Position numbers and translations under genes: made by a program. A stretch of DNA of 13,821 nucleotides from Actinomycetota bacterium (lineage in GTDB: Bacteria > Actinomycetota > Actinomycetes > Nanopelagicales > Nanopelagicaceae), in NCBI GenBank assembly GCA_947459935.1, contig CANHFN010000013.1, positions 1 to 13,821 on the forward strand, given 5' to 3'. This document shows, piece by piece, positions 8,157 to 13,821 of this stretch (position 1 is its first letter; each line of letters starts with the position of its first letter). The notes beneath the pieces were generated by a model, which saw nothing but the letters and a program-made list of their open reading frames with translations, was not told where the DNA came from and ran no database searches.

Positions 8157-10985
8157 TTACCATAGTTTTTTTCCGGAATCTGAATCTGGTGAGTCGGTGT
8201 CATCTGAAAACAAACTCTTCTCGCTACTTTTGATCTCTTCTTCAAAAAGGCTGCGTGGTTTATCTGTTTGTTCTGTCAGATCCTTTGTCTTTACATCGTC
8301 CTGCTTGACCTTTGGCTCTTTTTTGTCATTCTTCTTGGCGGATTGCGCAAGTGCGGCTTTCTTCAGTTCTTCAAGTCTTAACTGTTCTGTGTCCAGCGCC
8401 GCTTGACGTAGCTCAGAAATGTGAACACCTAAATTTGCGCCTTCCACAGTGTTCTTGAGTTTCGAGTTAACATCACTCAAAGACTTTCTTCGATTTTCAT
8501 AACGAGGCACTAGATATAGAGCCGTCGCGAATATCTCCCCGCTAGAAATCACAAGCTCTTCACCTTGAGCTTTTGTTGCTGATGAAGAAAAGAGTTCAGA
8601 TTTTGAAGCTGGTTCAAAGGATTCAACTTCTTGAGCCAAGCGGGGAGCAATGTTTTCTTCGGACGGGAAGAAGAGCATGGCTTCCCCGGTAAGTGATCTA
8701 CTAAAGAAAGCACGCTCCTGGAGAAATTCTGACCCACCGAATGTGGTCATGACGTGATTGTCTTTAACATATACATGAGTTACAGGCTCAACAAACGGAT
8801 TCCACTTCGGAGGAATCACTTCAATGTGAACATTCCCAATCGAAATTTCACGTGCGCCATTCTCAATGACTTCAAACTTTAGGCCCTCATGTGAGGGTTC
8901 TAAAGAAGTAGCAAGCGTGTTCTCAACTTTACTTGCTCTTGATGCAACTTTTCCATTTTGCGAAATAGTTACAGGCTCTGCCAGATATGCAAATTCATTG
9001 TCTGCAACCTGAAGGACAGCACGTCTACGAGCTGACCACAGTAGATATAGATATGGCAAACCAACAGTAATCAAGTAAGCCAGAAACATTAGTCCTATAA
9101 GGACTGGCCAATTCTTGGCATTACCCACATTAAACTTGAAATCTAACTGTCGAACGATTTCTTGCCCGTTTGCAGAGACTTTGTACTTCATCACGCCTTG
9201 AATCTCACTTCTGCCACCAAGGTCAGTCGTGACGGTCAAAACAAGTTTGTCACCAGGACTCAGAGTTTGGCTTTCATCATTCCATGGGACTGTTACACCA
9301 TTTTCTTTTTGTACAACAAATTCGAAGTGCCCATCTCCACGTTCATCTATGTCGTCGGCAAGAATGGTGTATCCCAAAAGCGTAACTGTTCCGCCTTGCC
9401 CCCCGGAGGTTGGCGCCTTAACAATCAAATTGGTTACTGACTTTGAATTCTTGTTTGGTAAATTTTCAAGAACGCAAGGATCTTTTTCGCACGCCAAACT
9501 GGGGAAAAATCCACTTGGAATTACATTAATCTTTGCAGTAGCAGGGATGCGGTATTTGCGTGAAGGATCTTTTTCAGAGACTAAAACGGCTTCGAAAGAA
9601 ACACTCTTATCCGTTGTGCTTGGTATGACGGTGAGGTTTGCTGAGCTCTGGCCGCTCACGCAAGATTCTTTTGGTGAGCTAGCAACTTTCGCACATATCG
9701 AAACTGACTTATATCCATTCAAGGAAAATGGAGAGCCATCAGGGTTCACTAAGCTTGCTAGGAAACTTGCCTCTTTTCCTTCTTCGGCCTCAGGTGAAAA
9801 TTGAGAAATCACAAGATTAGGTTTTGTCTTTAAAGCACCACCACTATTGGTATTCAAACCTCCATAAACAAGAAAGTCATCTGAGTTAACAGCCGGAGAA
9901 ATACTCCATACACCAGCCGCATCTATTGGCTTGTCAGGGAAAATGGTTATCGTGATGATTCCAACATCGGGATCATCCTGAACTTTGCATTGAGAGCCAC
10001 GGTTTGAATCAGAACAAAAAACAGTTCCGTCTGGTTTCTTTATTTCCCAATTACTCGAAGATTTTCGAGTATAAATCTCAATGTGTGATGTGCTGGGATC
10101 AACATTGAAAGTCGAGCCATTACCATTCAGATTAATCAGATTCTTAATGCTCGCTATTAAGCCAACAAATCCCCAGGCCAAGTCACCAATTTCATTGGCC
10201 TCTATTACTTCGCCCCGTGTCCAGCCATCTCTATTTTCACCACAATTTTCACCACGCACAAGTGGACCAAATTGAGCAGCCTTGGCAGCTTCGGTTGGCT
10301 CTTGTGGCTTAAGCAACCCTCCCAGAATAAGAATGTTGTTCTCTCTGAACCAATTAATTGATGCGTTGCCGCTGGCCGCACATATTGGTGCGGTTGGATC
10401 TGTTGGGGCTCCATCTGTAATCCAAAACATTATGGAGCAACTGCTTGTGCCGGCTAGTTTTGCTTGACCAATTCTCTTTTTGAATTGATCTTGCGCAGAA
10501 ATTAAGCCATTAGTCCACTGTGTTCCTGGGCTATCGTCATAGACGGCTCTTTCCACAAACTTTGTTAAATCACCATCAGAAGTGTCATCAGTCCAATCAA
10601 CCCAACGATCCTTTAATTTTCCGAGCTCAACTGGGTCAGAGTTATCACCAAAATTACGAAGACTGATATTGAAAGATCTACCTGATTCTTCAGCTAAAGA
10701 ACGCAAAATCTTTAGCGAACTCTTCAAAATCTTGCCACGCTTTCGTTCTGGGTCGGAACCCTTATCAAATTGACGAGCTGCAGCCTCATCTGGCTTTGCA
10801 TCTCTCAATGACCTTGACGAGTCCATAAGCACCAGCACATCTAAGGAAGAGCCTTCTTCCTTCAAGCATGTTTGCAAGTAACTCACATCAATCGCTGCTT
10901 GTGCCGGTGCTATACCAAAAATAGTTGTCAAGGCAACTAGTGAGCCTGCGGTAACTGTGGAGAAAAATCTCTTCGCCTTTTTCAT
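8157..10985 (-). CDS. Secreted, membrane-anchored von Willebrand factor A domain protein
   Basis: 942 aa. A signal peptide spans residues 1-30, ending AQA. A VWA domain (about 46-285) has an apparently complete metal-ion site: D55-x-S57-x-S59 (MDSSRS), a threonine in GTQWTNG (T155), and D191 in WITDG. Beta-rich, Ig-like-looking segments follow (about 295-620). One transmembrane helix (626-650) is followed by SARRR, giving an outside N-terminal part and a cytoplasmic tail of ~290 residues that ends Lys-rich, then acidic. All ten cysteines (40, 183, 202, 248, 324, 333, 431, 442, 499, 504) lie before the helix, none after, which independently supports this topology and suggests disulfides. The ATG overlaps the upstream stop by 4 nt with no clear Shine-Dalgarno. 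VWA proteins bind ligands through a divalent metal; here it probably links an external or envelope ligand to the cytoplasmic tubulin-like protein encoded next. Confidence 0.93.
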   Translation of the reverse strand: MKKAKRFFSTVTAGSLVALTTIFGIAPAQAAIDVSYLQTCLKEEGSSLDVLVLMDSSRSLRDAKPDEAAARQFDKGSDPERKRGKILKSSLKILRSLAEESGRSFNISLRNFGDNSDPVELGKLKDRWVDWTDDTSDGDLTKFVERAVYDDSPGTQWTNGLISAQDQFKKRIGQAKLAGTSSCSIMFWITDGAPTDPTAPICAASGNASINWFRENNILILGGLLKPQEPTEAAKAAQFGPLVRGENCGENRDGWTRGEVIEANEIGDLAWGFVGLIASIKNLINLNGNGSTFNVDPSTSHIEIYTRKSSSNWEIKKPDGTVFCSDSNRGSQCKVQDDPDVGIITITIFPDKPIDAAGVWSISPAVNSDDFLVYGGLNTNSGGALKTKPNLVISQFSPEAEEGKEASFLASLVNPDGSPFSLNGYKSVSICAKVASSPKESCVSGQSSANLTVIPSTTDKSVSFEAVLVSEKDPSRKYRIPATAKINVIPSGFFPSLACEKDPCVLENLPNKNSKSVTNLIVKAPTSGGQGGTVTLLGYTILADDIDERGDGHFEFVVQKENGVTVPWNDESQTLSPGDKLVLTVTTDLGGRSEIQGVMKYKVSANGQEIVRQLDFKFNVGNAKNWPVLIGLMFLAYLITVGLPYLYLLWSARRRAVLQVADNEFAYLAEPVTISQNGKVASRASKVENTLATSLEPSHEGLKFEVIENGAREISIGNVHIEVIPPKWNPFVEPVTHVYVKDNHVMTTFGGSEFLQERAFFSRSLTGEAMLFFPSEENIAPRLAQEVESFEPASKSELFSSSATKAQGEELVISSGEIFATALYLVPRYENRRKSLSDVNSKLKNTVEGANLGVHISELRQAALDTEQLRLEELKKAALAQSAKKNDKKEPKVKQDDVKTKDLTEQTDKPRSLFEEEIKSSEKSLFSDDTDSPDSDSGKKLW

Positions 10986-11392
10986 GCCGCAAACCGTTCA
11001 GCTATTGGAAGGAAAAAGACCCAAATAGATAGGCCTGCAGAAATCAAACCAGCGAATACAACTTTTCGGAACTTGCTTTGCATCTGCTCGCCTGCATAGC
11101 TGTCGTATGGTTCTTCTTGATTAAGGGCCAGAGCGTTTGTATGCCTAGTCAAAATAATCTGCAAAATAATGATAGGGAAAAGTGCCGTGAATAAATATCC
11201 AGCAGATCCAGTTAAAAACTGCTGCGAGTTAGAGGCGGTTTCAGAAGAAAAGATTCCGTATGCGCCGACAAGAGTTCCGAGTAGGACTGAAAGCAAACCA
11301 ATAACAAAAAGAATTTTTGGTGGATGCTTAAGTGGGGTGTCGCTTCCATAGAAGCCGTCATCAGAGGAAAAAGTGCTTGCGCTCAAGCTCAC
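10982..11392 (-). CDS. Small three-helix membrane protein, first gene of the operon
   Basis: 136 aa, no family recognised. Hydrophobic helices lie at about 27-48, 63-82 and 111-131, with a Ser/Asp-rich N-terminus (1-25) and a polar loop (about 86-108) that contains acidic and Tyr residues. The GTG at 11392 is the furthest upstream start before an in-frame TAA at 11419-11417; a TTG two codons later, with a G-run 8 nt upstream, is an alternative start. The stop overlaps the VWA start (ATGA), so it is translationally coupled to the VWA gene. Being promoter-proximal and always membrane-embedded, it may be the membrane base or a chaperone for the VWA protein; this is inference from position. Confidence 0.8.
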   Translation of the reverse strand: MSLSASTFSSDDGFYGSDTPLKHPPKILFVIGLLSVLLGTLVGAYGIFSSETASNSQQFLTGSAGYLFTALFPIIILQIILTRHTNALALNQEEPYDSYAGEQMQSKFRKVVFAGLISAGLSIWVFFLPIAERFAA

Positions 11393-11419
11393 TACCCCCG
11401 CATCATCCTCTAAGAATTA

Positions 11420-11442
11420 CCTGGGAAAATTAGCAGCCCAGG
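11420..11442. repeat. Inverted repeat CCTGGG-N11-CCCAGG around the candidate -10 box
   Basis: Perfect 6-bp arms (11420-11425 and 11437-11442) flank an 11-bp spacer that contains the candidate -10 box. It could be an operator for a dimeric repressor or simply chance; no regulator family can be named from it. Confidence 0.35.
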
Positions 11443-11455
11443 CTCAATCGAACAA
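11427..11455 (-). promoter_or_regulatory. Candidate promoter of the tubulin-like/VWA operon
   Basis: On the minus strand, TTGTTC (11455-11450), a 17-bp spacer, then TAATTT (11432-11427) preceded by TGC. Transcription would start near 11420, about 28 nt before the GTG start. The -35 matches TTGACA at only three positions, and the -10 keeps the key A2 and T6. This is the best candidate I could find, but weak. Confidence 0.3.
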
Positions 11456-11465
11456 GATGTTTGAT
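11447..11465. repeat. Imperfect inverted repeat ATCGAAC-N5-GTTTGAT over the candidate -35 box
   Basis: Seven-bp arms with one mismatch (a G:U pair in RNA) and a 5-bp centre. It overlaps the candidate -35 element of the operon, so it is a second possible operator. Confidence 0.3.
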
Positions 11466-11516
11466 GGTCATAAAAGGCAATTGAGACAGTTGGGACAAAG
11501 GCTTTAAACCATTAAA

Positions 11517-11536
11517 AACACTGAGAAATCAGTGTT
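11517..11536. repeat. Perfect 8-bp hairpin AACACTGA-GAAA-TCAGTGTT
   Basis: Arms 11517-11524 and 11529-11536 around a GAAA centre. On the minus strand the 3' arm runs into further T residues (a run of five in all), resembling a weak intrinsic terminator or attenuator for any transcript entering the operon from upstream. On the plus strand there is no T-run next to it. It may also be an operator. The AT-rich stem makes termination uncertain. Confidence 0.4.
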
Positions 11537-11624
11537 AACCACCCCTTTTATCCTTATCAAGCTCTTGCCACCTGATGTGCGTGGATTGACCAGTCACTCA
11601 TGGGCACCTAAACAGGGCGGGTCA

Positions 11625-11638
11625 TTCACTTATGTGAA
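11625..11638. repeat. Short inverted repeat TTCAC-TTAT-GTGAA upstream of the nuclease gene
   Basis: Five-bp perfect arms. The left half extended, TTCACTTA (11625-11632), recurs inverted as TAAGTGAA at 11670-11677, 22 nt before the nuclease start. It could be a regulator site with two half-sites; evidence is limited to the repeats themselves. Confidence 0.25.
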
Positions 11639-11698
11639 GTCGATGCAATAGCCTCGCCCAAACTCACCCTAAGTGAAAGTGGCTTGTAAATCTTTGAC

Positions 11699-12397
11699 AT
11701 GAAACGCATTGGATTTCTGATTGCTTGTGTTCTTGGGACAAACCTTTTGCTGTCATCTGCTCATGCCGAAAGTGTTTTAAAGATTAGTGATGGTGACACG
11801 ATTCGAATAAGCACCGGTCAAGATGTGAGGCTGTTACAGATCGACACCCCAGAGTTAATGTCATCGGAGTGTTTTGCCAGTGAGGCTACCGCGATCCTTA
11901 CCAAACTGATCTCTGGAAAAGAGATCCGCCTGGAATCTGATCCAGTCTCTGGAAACGTGGATCGGTACAAAAGACTCTTGCGCTATGTCTTTGTTGGTAA
12001 GACAAATGTGAATGTAAGAATGGTTGAACTAGGAGCGGCCGCTCCATATTTTTTTAATGGAGAAAAAGGAAAATACTCAGCTCAGTTGCTAAAGGCTGCT
12101 GAAAAAGCTAAGGCGAACAAAGTTGGACTTTGGGGTAAATGTCCGGAAACGCGATTGGATACCGCGCGAGGTGTGGCAACTGGAACTTCAGGAAAGGCTG
12201 CACCTAGTCCAAGTCCCACTCCAGTGACTTCAGGTCAATGCGACCCTAATTACGATCCTTGTATTCCAATTTCTGTCTCTGATCTAAATTGCCCTGACAT
12301 CTATAACTTAGGGCTTTCTAGAATTCGAATCATTGGAACAGATGTTCATAAGTTTGATCGTGATAAAGATGGAATTGCTTGCGAAGCAAAGCCATAG
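11699..12397 (+). CDS. Secreted thermonuclease (SNase domain) with C-terminal excalibur domain
   Basis: 232 aa. A signal peptide spans 1-23 (ends AHA). The staphylococcal-nuclease domain (about 25-148) keeps the catalytic set: D31 and D33 (DGDT), R44 and D49 with E52 (VRLLQIDTPE), and R92 in DRYKRLL, corresponding to nuclease Asp21, Arg35, Asp40, Glu43 and Arg87. A Ser/Pro linker (about 165-178) leads to a calcium-binding-like excalibur domain (about 181-230) with C181, C188, C198 and FDRDKDGIACE ending at C228/E229. The protein should be exported and cleave DNA or RNA outside the cytoplasm using Ca2+, for nutrient scavenging or clearing extracellular DNA. The ATG is fixed by an in-frame TAA at 11687 and the signal peptide. 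No Shine-Dalgarno is visible, so leaderless translation is possible. It is divergent from the operon and convergent with the zinc-ribbon gene. Confidence 0.93.
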   Translation: MKRIGFLIACVLGTNLLLSSAHAESVLKISDGDTIRISTGQDVRLLQIDTPELMSSECFASEATAILTKLISGKEIRLESDPVSGNVDRYKRLLRYVFVGKTNVNVRMVELGAAAPYFFNGEKGKYSAQLLKAAEKAKANKVGLWGKCPETRLDTARGVATGTSGKAAPSPSPTPVTSGQCDPNYDPCIPISVSDLNCPDIYNLGLSRIRIIGTDVHKFDRDKDGIACEAKP

Positions 12398-12407
12398 CTA
12401 TTTGCCT

Positions 12408-12860
12408 TTAGTAGGTAGGTACTGAGTAGGTAGTACACGCAATAAAGATCACAACGGCAATAATGGAGACAGTAAGAGCACCGACTGATAGGCGTTGCTG
12501 CTTTGCCTTGGCTGCAATTCCAAAGCCCAGGCTTGTAAAGCTCAGGATTGCTAGCAGGCCAATTTCAGATTCAAGGATGTAGTCATAGGTGCCATCACTG
12601 ACTAAAGCAAGGTCGAATAATCCAATCAGCGATCCAATTATTCCAAGTATGAGGGATGCAAGAGAGAGGCCCATAGAAGTGTTTTGCACGGGCGCTGGTT
12701 GAGAAACTGGAGCATAGGTTGGTACGGGAGGTGGCATTTTTTTCACAATGTCACGGCCACAATGTTTACACGCGATCGCCTCTGCCTTTATATCCTCAGC
12801 GCAAAAAGGACATTTCTTTGTGTCTGATTGGCTCTCCAATTGGCTACTCCCCTTTTTCAT
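12408..12860 (-). CDS. Zinc-ribbon small membrane protein (DUF4190-like)
   Basis: 150 aa. A zinc ribbon with two CxxC knuckles lies at residues 17-34 (C17, C20, C31, C34; CPFCAEDIKAEAIACKHCG). A Pro-rich linker (about 42-60) leads to three hydrophobic helices at about 64-87, 99-117 and 127-146, the typical layout of actinobacterial zinc-ribbon/DUF4190 proteins of unknown function. The first two helices are separated by an acidic loop. The ribbon should face the cytoplasm. The ATG has AGGA 6 nt upstream and a good -35 further up. It converges on the nuclease gene with only 10 bp between the stops, and I see no convincing terminator there. Family label is moderately sure; the role is unknown. 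Confidence 0.85.
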   Translation of the reverse strand: MKKGSSQLESQSDTKKCPFCAEDIKAEAIACKHCGRDIVKKMPPPVPTYAPVSQPAPVQNTSMGLSLASLILGIIGSLIGLFDLALVSDGTYDYILESEIGLLAILSFTSLGFGIAAKAKQQRLSVGALTVSIIAVVIFIACTTYSVPTY

Positions 12861-12897
12861 TGTGATTCCTGGACGATCAGTATTGTCCCTACTTTCA

Positions 12898-12926
12898 ATT
12901 TTCTAACACCTAAAGATGTATGTCAA
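12898..12926 (-). promoter_or_regulatory. Candidate promoter of the zinc-ribbon gene
   Basis: On the minus strand, a perfect TTGACA (12926-12921), 17-bp spacer, then GAAAAT (12903-12898). Transcription would start about 30 nt before the ATG. Confidence 0.5.
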
Positions 12927-12956
12927 TGGTGGCAACTGCCTTGAGTGGGCCTGTTT

Positions 12957-12984
12957 TTGACTAGTCTTTATATTTAGATACTCT
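12957..12984 (+). promoter_or_regulatory. Candidate promoter of the DUF2752/TM2 operon
   Basis: TTGACT (12957-12962), 16-bp AT-rich spacer, then TACTCT (12979-12984). Predicted start near 12991, leaving a ~19-nt leader that includes AGGAA at 13002-13006 before ATG 13010. Confidence 0.5.
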
Positions 12985-13009
12985 TTCCAATAACTTTGAA
13001 TAGGAATCA

Positions 13010-13435
13010 ATGAACAGCAGAGTTGTGAGCAGAGTTGTAGCAACAAGAGCAGGCCGAGTAGGTCTCGTTGCTATTACATTGCTACTCACTCGAGAGGCCT
13101 CTTTTCGCACAAGTGGTTTCGAAGCTGGTCTAGTCCTTTGCCCTTGGCGATTGCTAACGGGCTATCCCTGTCCTGGCTGCGGAGGAATACGTGCCGTGGG
13201 TGCAATTAGTACCGGGCAATTTGACCAAGCTTGGTTACTCAATCCCGTAGCTTTTCTTGTTTGTACTGTGGTTCTTGTGTGGGCTTTTCGAATCACCCCA
13301 TTGATTAAGTTTGCTCAGCAAGCATCAATAAGGTTTCGATCGCAATCGTTTGCAATCCAAGTAATAACAATGGCTCTCCTCTATGCCTTTGTCTGGATAG
13401 CAGCAATTGCTAGATTCAATTCTGGTATCTTGTAG
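13010..13435 (+). CDS. DUF2752 family membrane protein
   Basis: 141 aa. The DUF2752 core is clear: LCPWRLLTGYPCPGCGGIRA at 43-62 with C44, C54 and C57, then a loop and AWLLNPVAFL (74-83), which leads into a transmembrane helix at about 79-95. Another helix lies at about 115-133, and a weaker hydrophobic segment at about 17-28. DUF2752 proteins are small membrane proteins of unknown function with a conserved Cys-Pro-Gly-Cys-Gly motif that could bind metal or be redox-active. The ATG follows AGGAA at a rather short 3-nt spacing; the GTG at codon 6 is an alternative start. The next gene, a TM2 protein, begins 23 nt after the stop; DUF2752 and TM2 genes are often neighbours in actinobacteria (from memory). 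Confidence 0.9.
   Translation: MNSRVVSRVVATRAGRVGLVAITLLLTREASFRTSGFEAGLVLCPWRLLTGYPCPGCGGIRAVGAISTGQFDQAWLLNPVAFLVCTVVLVWAFRITPLIKFAQQASIRFRSQSFAIQVITMALLYAFVWIAAIARFNSGIL
13016..13039 (+). repeat. Tandem 12-bp duplication inside the DUF2752 start region
   Basis: AGCAGAGTTGTG followed directly by AGCAGAGTTGTA (11 of 12 identical), encoding SRVVSRVV just after the start codon. In-frame, so it only lengthens the N-terminal tail; probably a replication-slippage product. Confidence 0.75.
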
Positions 13436-13445
13436 TAACTAATGA

Positions 13446-13451
13446 GAGAGG
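13446..13451 (+). promoter_or_regulatory. Ribosome binding site of the TM2 gene
   Basis: GAGAGG, 7 nt before the GTG at 13459. It supports the GTG start. The nearby ATG at 13442 opens only a six-codon frame that ends in TGA at 13460. Confidence 0.6.
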
Positions 13452-13458
13452 TGTTCAC

Positions 13459-13821
13459 GTGACCACTGGAAGTAATAAGCAGCAATGGTTAGTCCAGATC
13501 CCTGGTCAACCTGATTCACCCGTAGATTCTTTTACCTTGTCAGCTTGGGCTAAAACAAAGGTGATTCAACCAAACACACAAGTCACTGATGTGGAAACTA
13601 ATCGCACCTTTGCCGCTTCACAGATCCCTGGTGTGTTTTCCGATAAGGAATACATCATTGCGCTTTTGTTCTCAATCTTCCTTGGCTATCTAGGTATTGA
13701 CCGTTTCTATATGGGACAAGTTGGAATGGGTATTGGAAAGCTTCTCACAGGTGGTGGATGTGGAGTTTGGTGGCTAATTGACATCATTCTGATAGCCACA
13801 CGTAGTTCAAACGATTCAGCT
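13459..13821 (+). CDS. TM2 domain protein with GYF_2-like N-terminus (C-terminal end outside the window)
   Basis: Reading from GTG 13459, 121 codons stay open to the window edge. Residues about 9-57 (QWLVQIPG...FTLSAWAKTKVIQPNTQV) resemble the GYF_2 fold often placed before membrane domains, a moderate match. Residues about 62-114 are a TM2 domain: two hydrophobic segments flanking GIDRFYMGQVGMGIGKLL, then WWLIDIILIATR, with the family's G-x-D-R-F-Y-x-G and W-x-x-x-D signatures. TM2 proteins are small two-helix membrane proteins of mostly unknown function. It sits 23 nt after the DUF2752 gene with its own GAGAGG site, so the two are probably co-transcribed. The TM2 core is nearly complete; only a tail is probably missing. 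Confidence 0.88.
   Translation, partial: MTTGSNKQQWLVQIPGQPDSPVDSFTLSAWAKTKVIQPNTQVTDVETNRTFAASQIPGVFSDKEYIIALLFSIFLGYLGIDRFYMGQVGMGIGKLLTGGGCGVWWLIDIILIATRSSNDSA

Larger units (their letters stand above)
11393..11698. other. 306-bp divergent intergenic region
   Basis: Separates the seven-gene minus-strand operon from the plus-strand nuclease gene. I see no credible small gene. It holds a weak promoter candidate for the operon, two inverted repeats around that promoter, a GAAA-loop hairpin near the middle, and a short inverted repeat before the nuclease gene; each is listed separately. Confidence 0.7.

Noticed and set aside
9229..9804. Long open frame on the plus strand opposite the VWA gene (191 codons)
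   Set aside because: It lies antisense within a well-supported secreted VWA gene, has no family resemblance, and shows the Ser/Thr/Phe-rich composition of a shadow frame.
11585..11612. TTGACC-N17-TAAACA as a promoter for the nuclease gene
   Set aside because: The -10 lacks the final T and would leave a ~80-nt leader with no ribosome site; too weak to list.
12386..12405. Bidirectional terminator between the convergent nuclease and zinc-ribbon genes
   Set aside because: Only a 5-bp AT-rich stem (GCAAA/TTTGC) with a 10-nt loop and no T-run on either strand.

Overview
The window looks like chromosomal DNA of a low-GC actinobacterium. The evidence is family content: an SNase-plus-excalibur secreted nuclease, a DUF2752/TM2 pair, a zinc-ribbon small membrane protein, a DUF732-like ectodomain and frequent GTG starts. 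The base composition is clearly below 50% GC by eye, which would suit freshwater Nanopelagicales (acI-like) or a relative. That placement is inference; no rRNA or marker gene is present. I saw no tRNA, rRNA, CRISPR array, transposase or integrase.

Positions 11392 down to 1 (minus strand) hold one tightly packed operon of seven genes, the last cut by the window edge. In transcription order they are: a 136-aa three-helix membrane protein; a 942-aa secreted, membrane-anchored VWA protein with an intact MIDAS; a 1159-aa FtsZ/tubulin-like GTPase with a very long C-terminal extension; a 601-aa soluble protein with a coiled coil and a basic amphipathic C-terminus; a 683-aa two-helix membrane protein with an acidic disordered N-terminus; a 207-aa single-pass protein with a Lys-Pro-Ala cytoplasmic tail; and a DUF805 membrane protein. 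Junctions are ATGA or 8-nt overlaps or gaps of 1 to 25 nt, so the genes are probably co-transcribed and partly translationally coupled. The tubulin-like/VWA pairing matches a multicomponent membrane-remodelling system predicted from genome context by Makarova and Koonin (2010). Four of the other partners here (136, 601, 683 and 207 aa) are not recognisable families, apart from a tentative DUF732-like match in the 207-aa protein. My working model is an envelope-spanning cytoskeletal machine: an outside VWA sensor or adhesin, transmembrane connectors, and a cytoplasmic GTPase filament held to the membrane by amphipathic adaptors.

Positions 11393-11698 are a 306-bp divergent intergenic region with a weak candidate promoter for the operon and several inverted repeats. 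Positions 11699-12397 (plus) encode a secreted thermonuclease with a C-terminal excalibur domain. Positions 12408-12860 (minus) encode a convergent zinc-ribbon membrane protein. Positions 12861-13009 carry divergent promoters. Positions 13010-13821 (plus) encode a DUF2752 protein followed by a GYF_2-like/TM2 protein that runs off the window; these two probably form a small operon.
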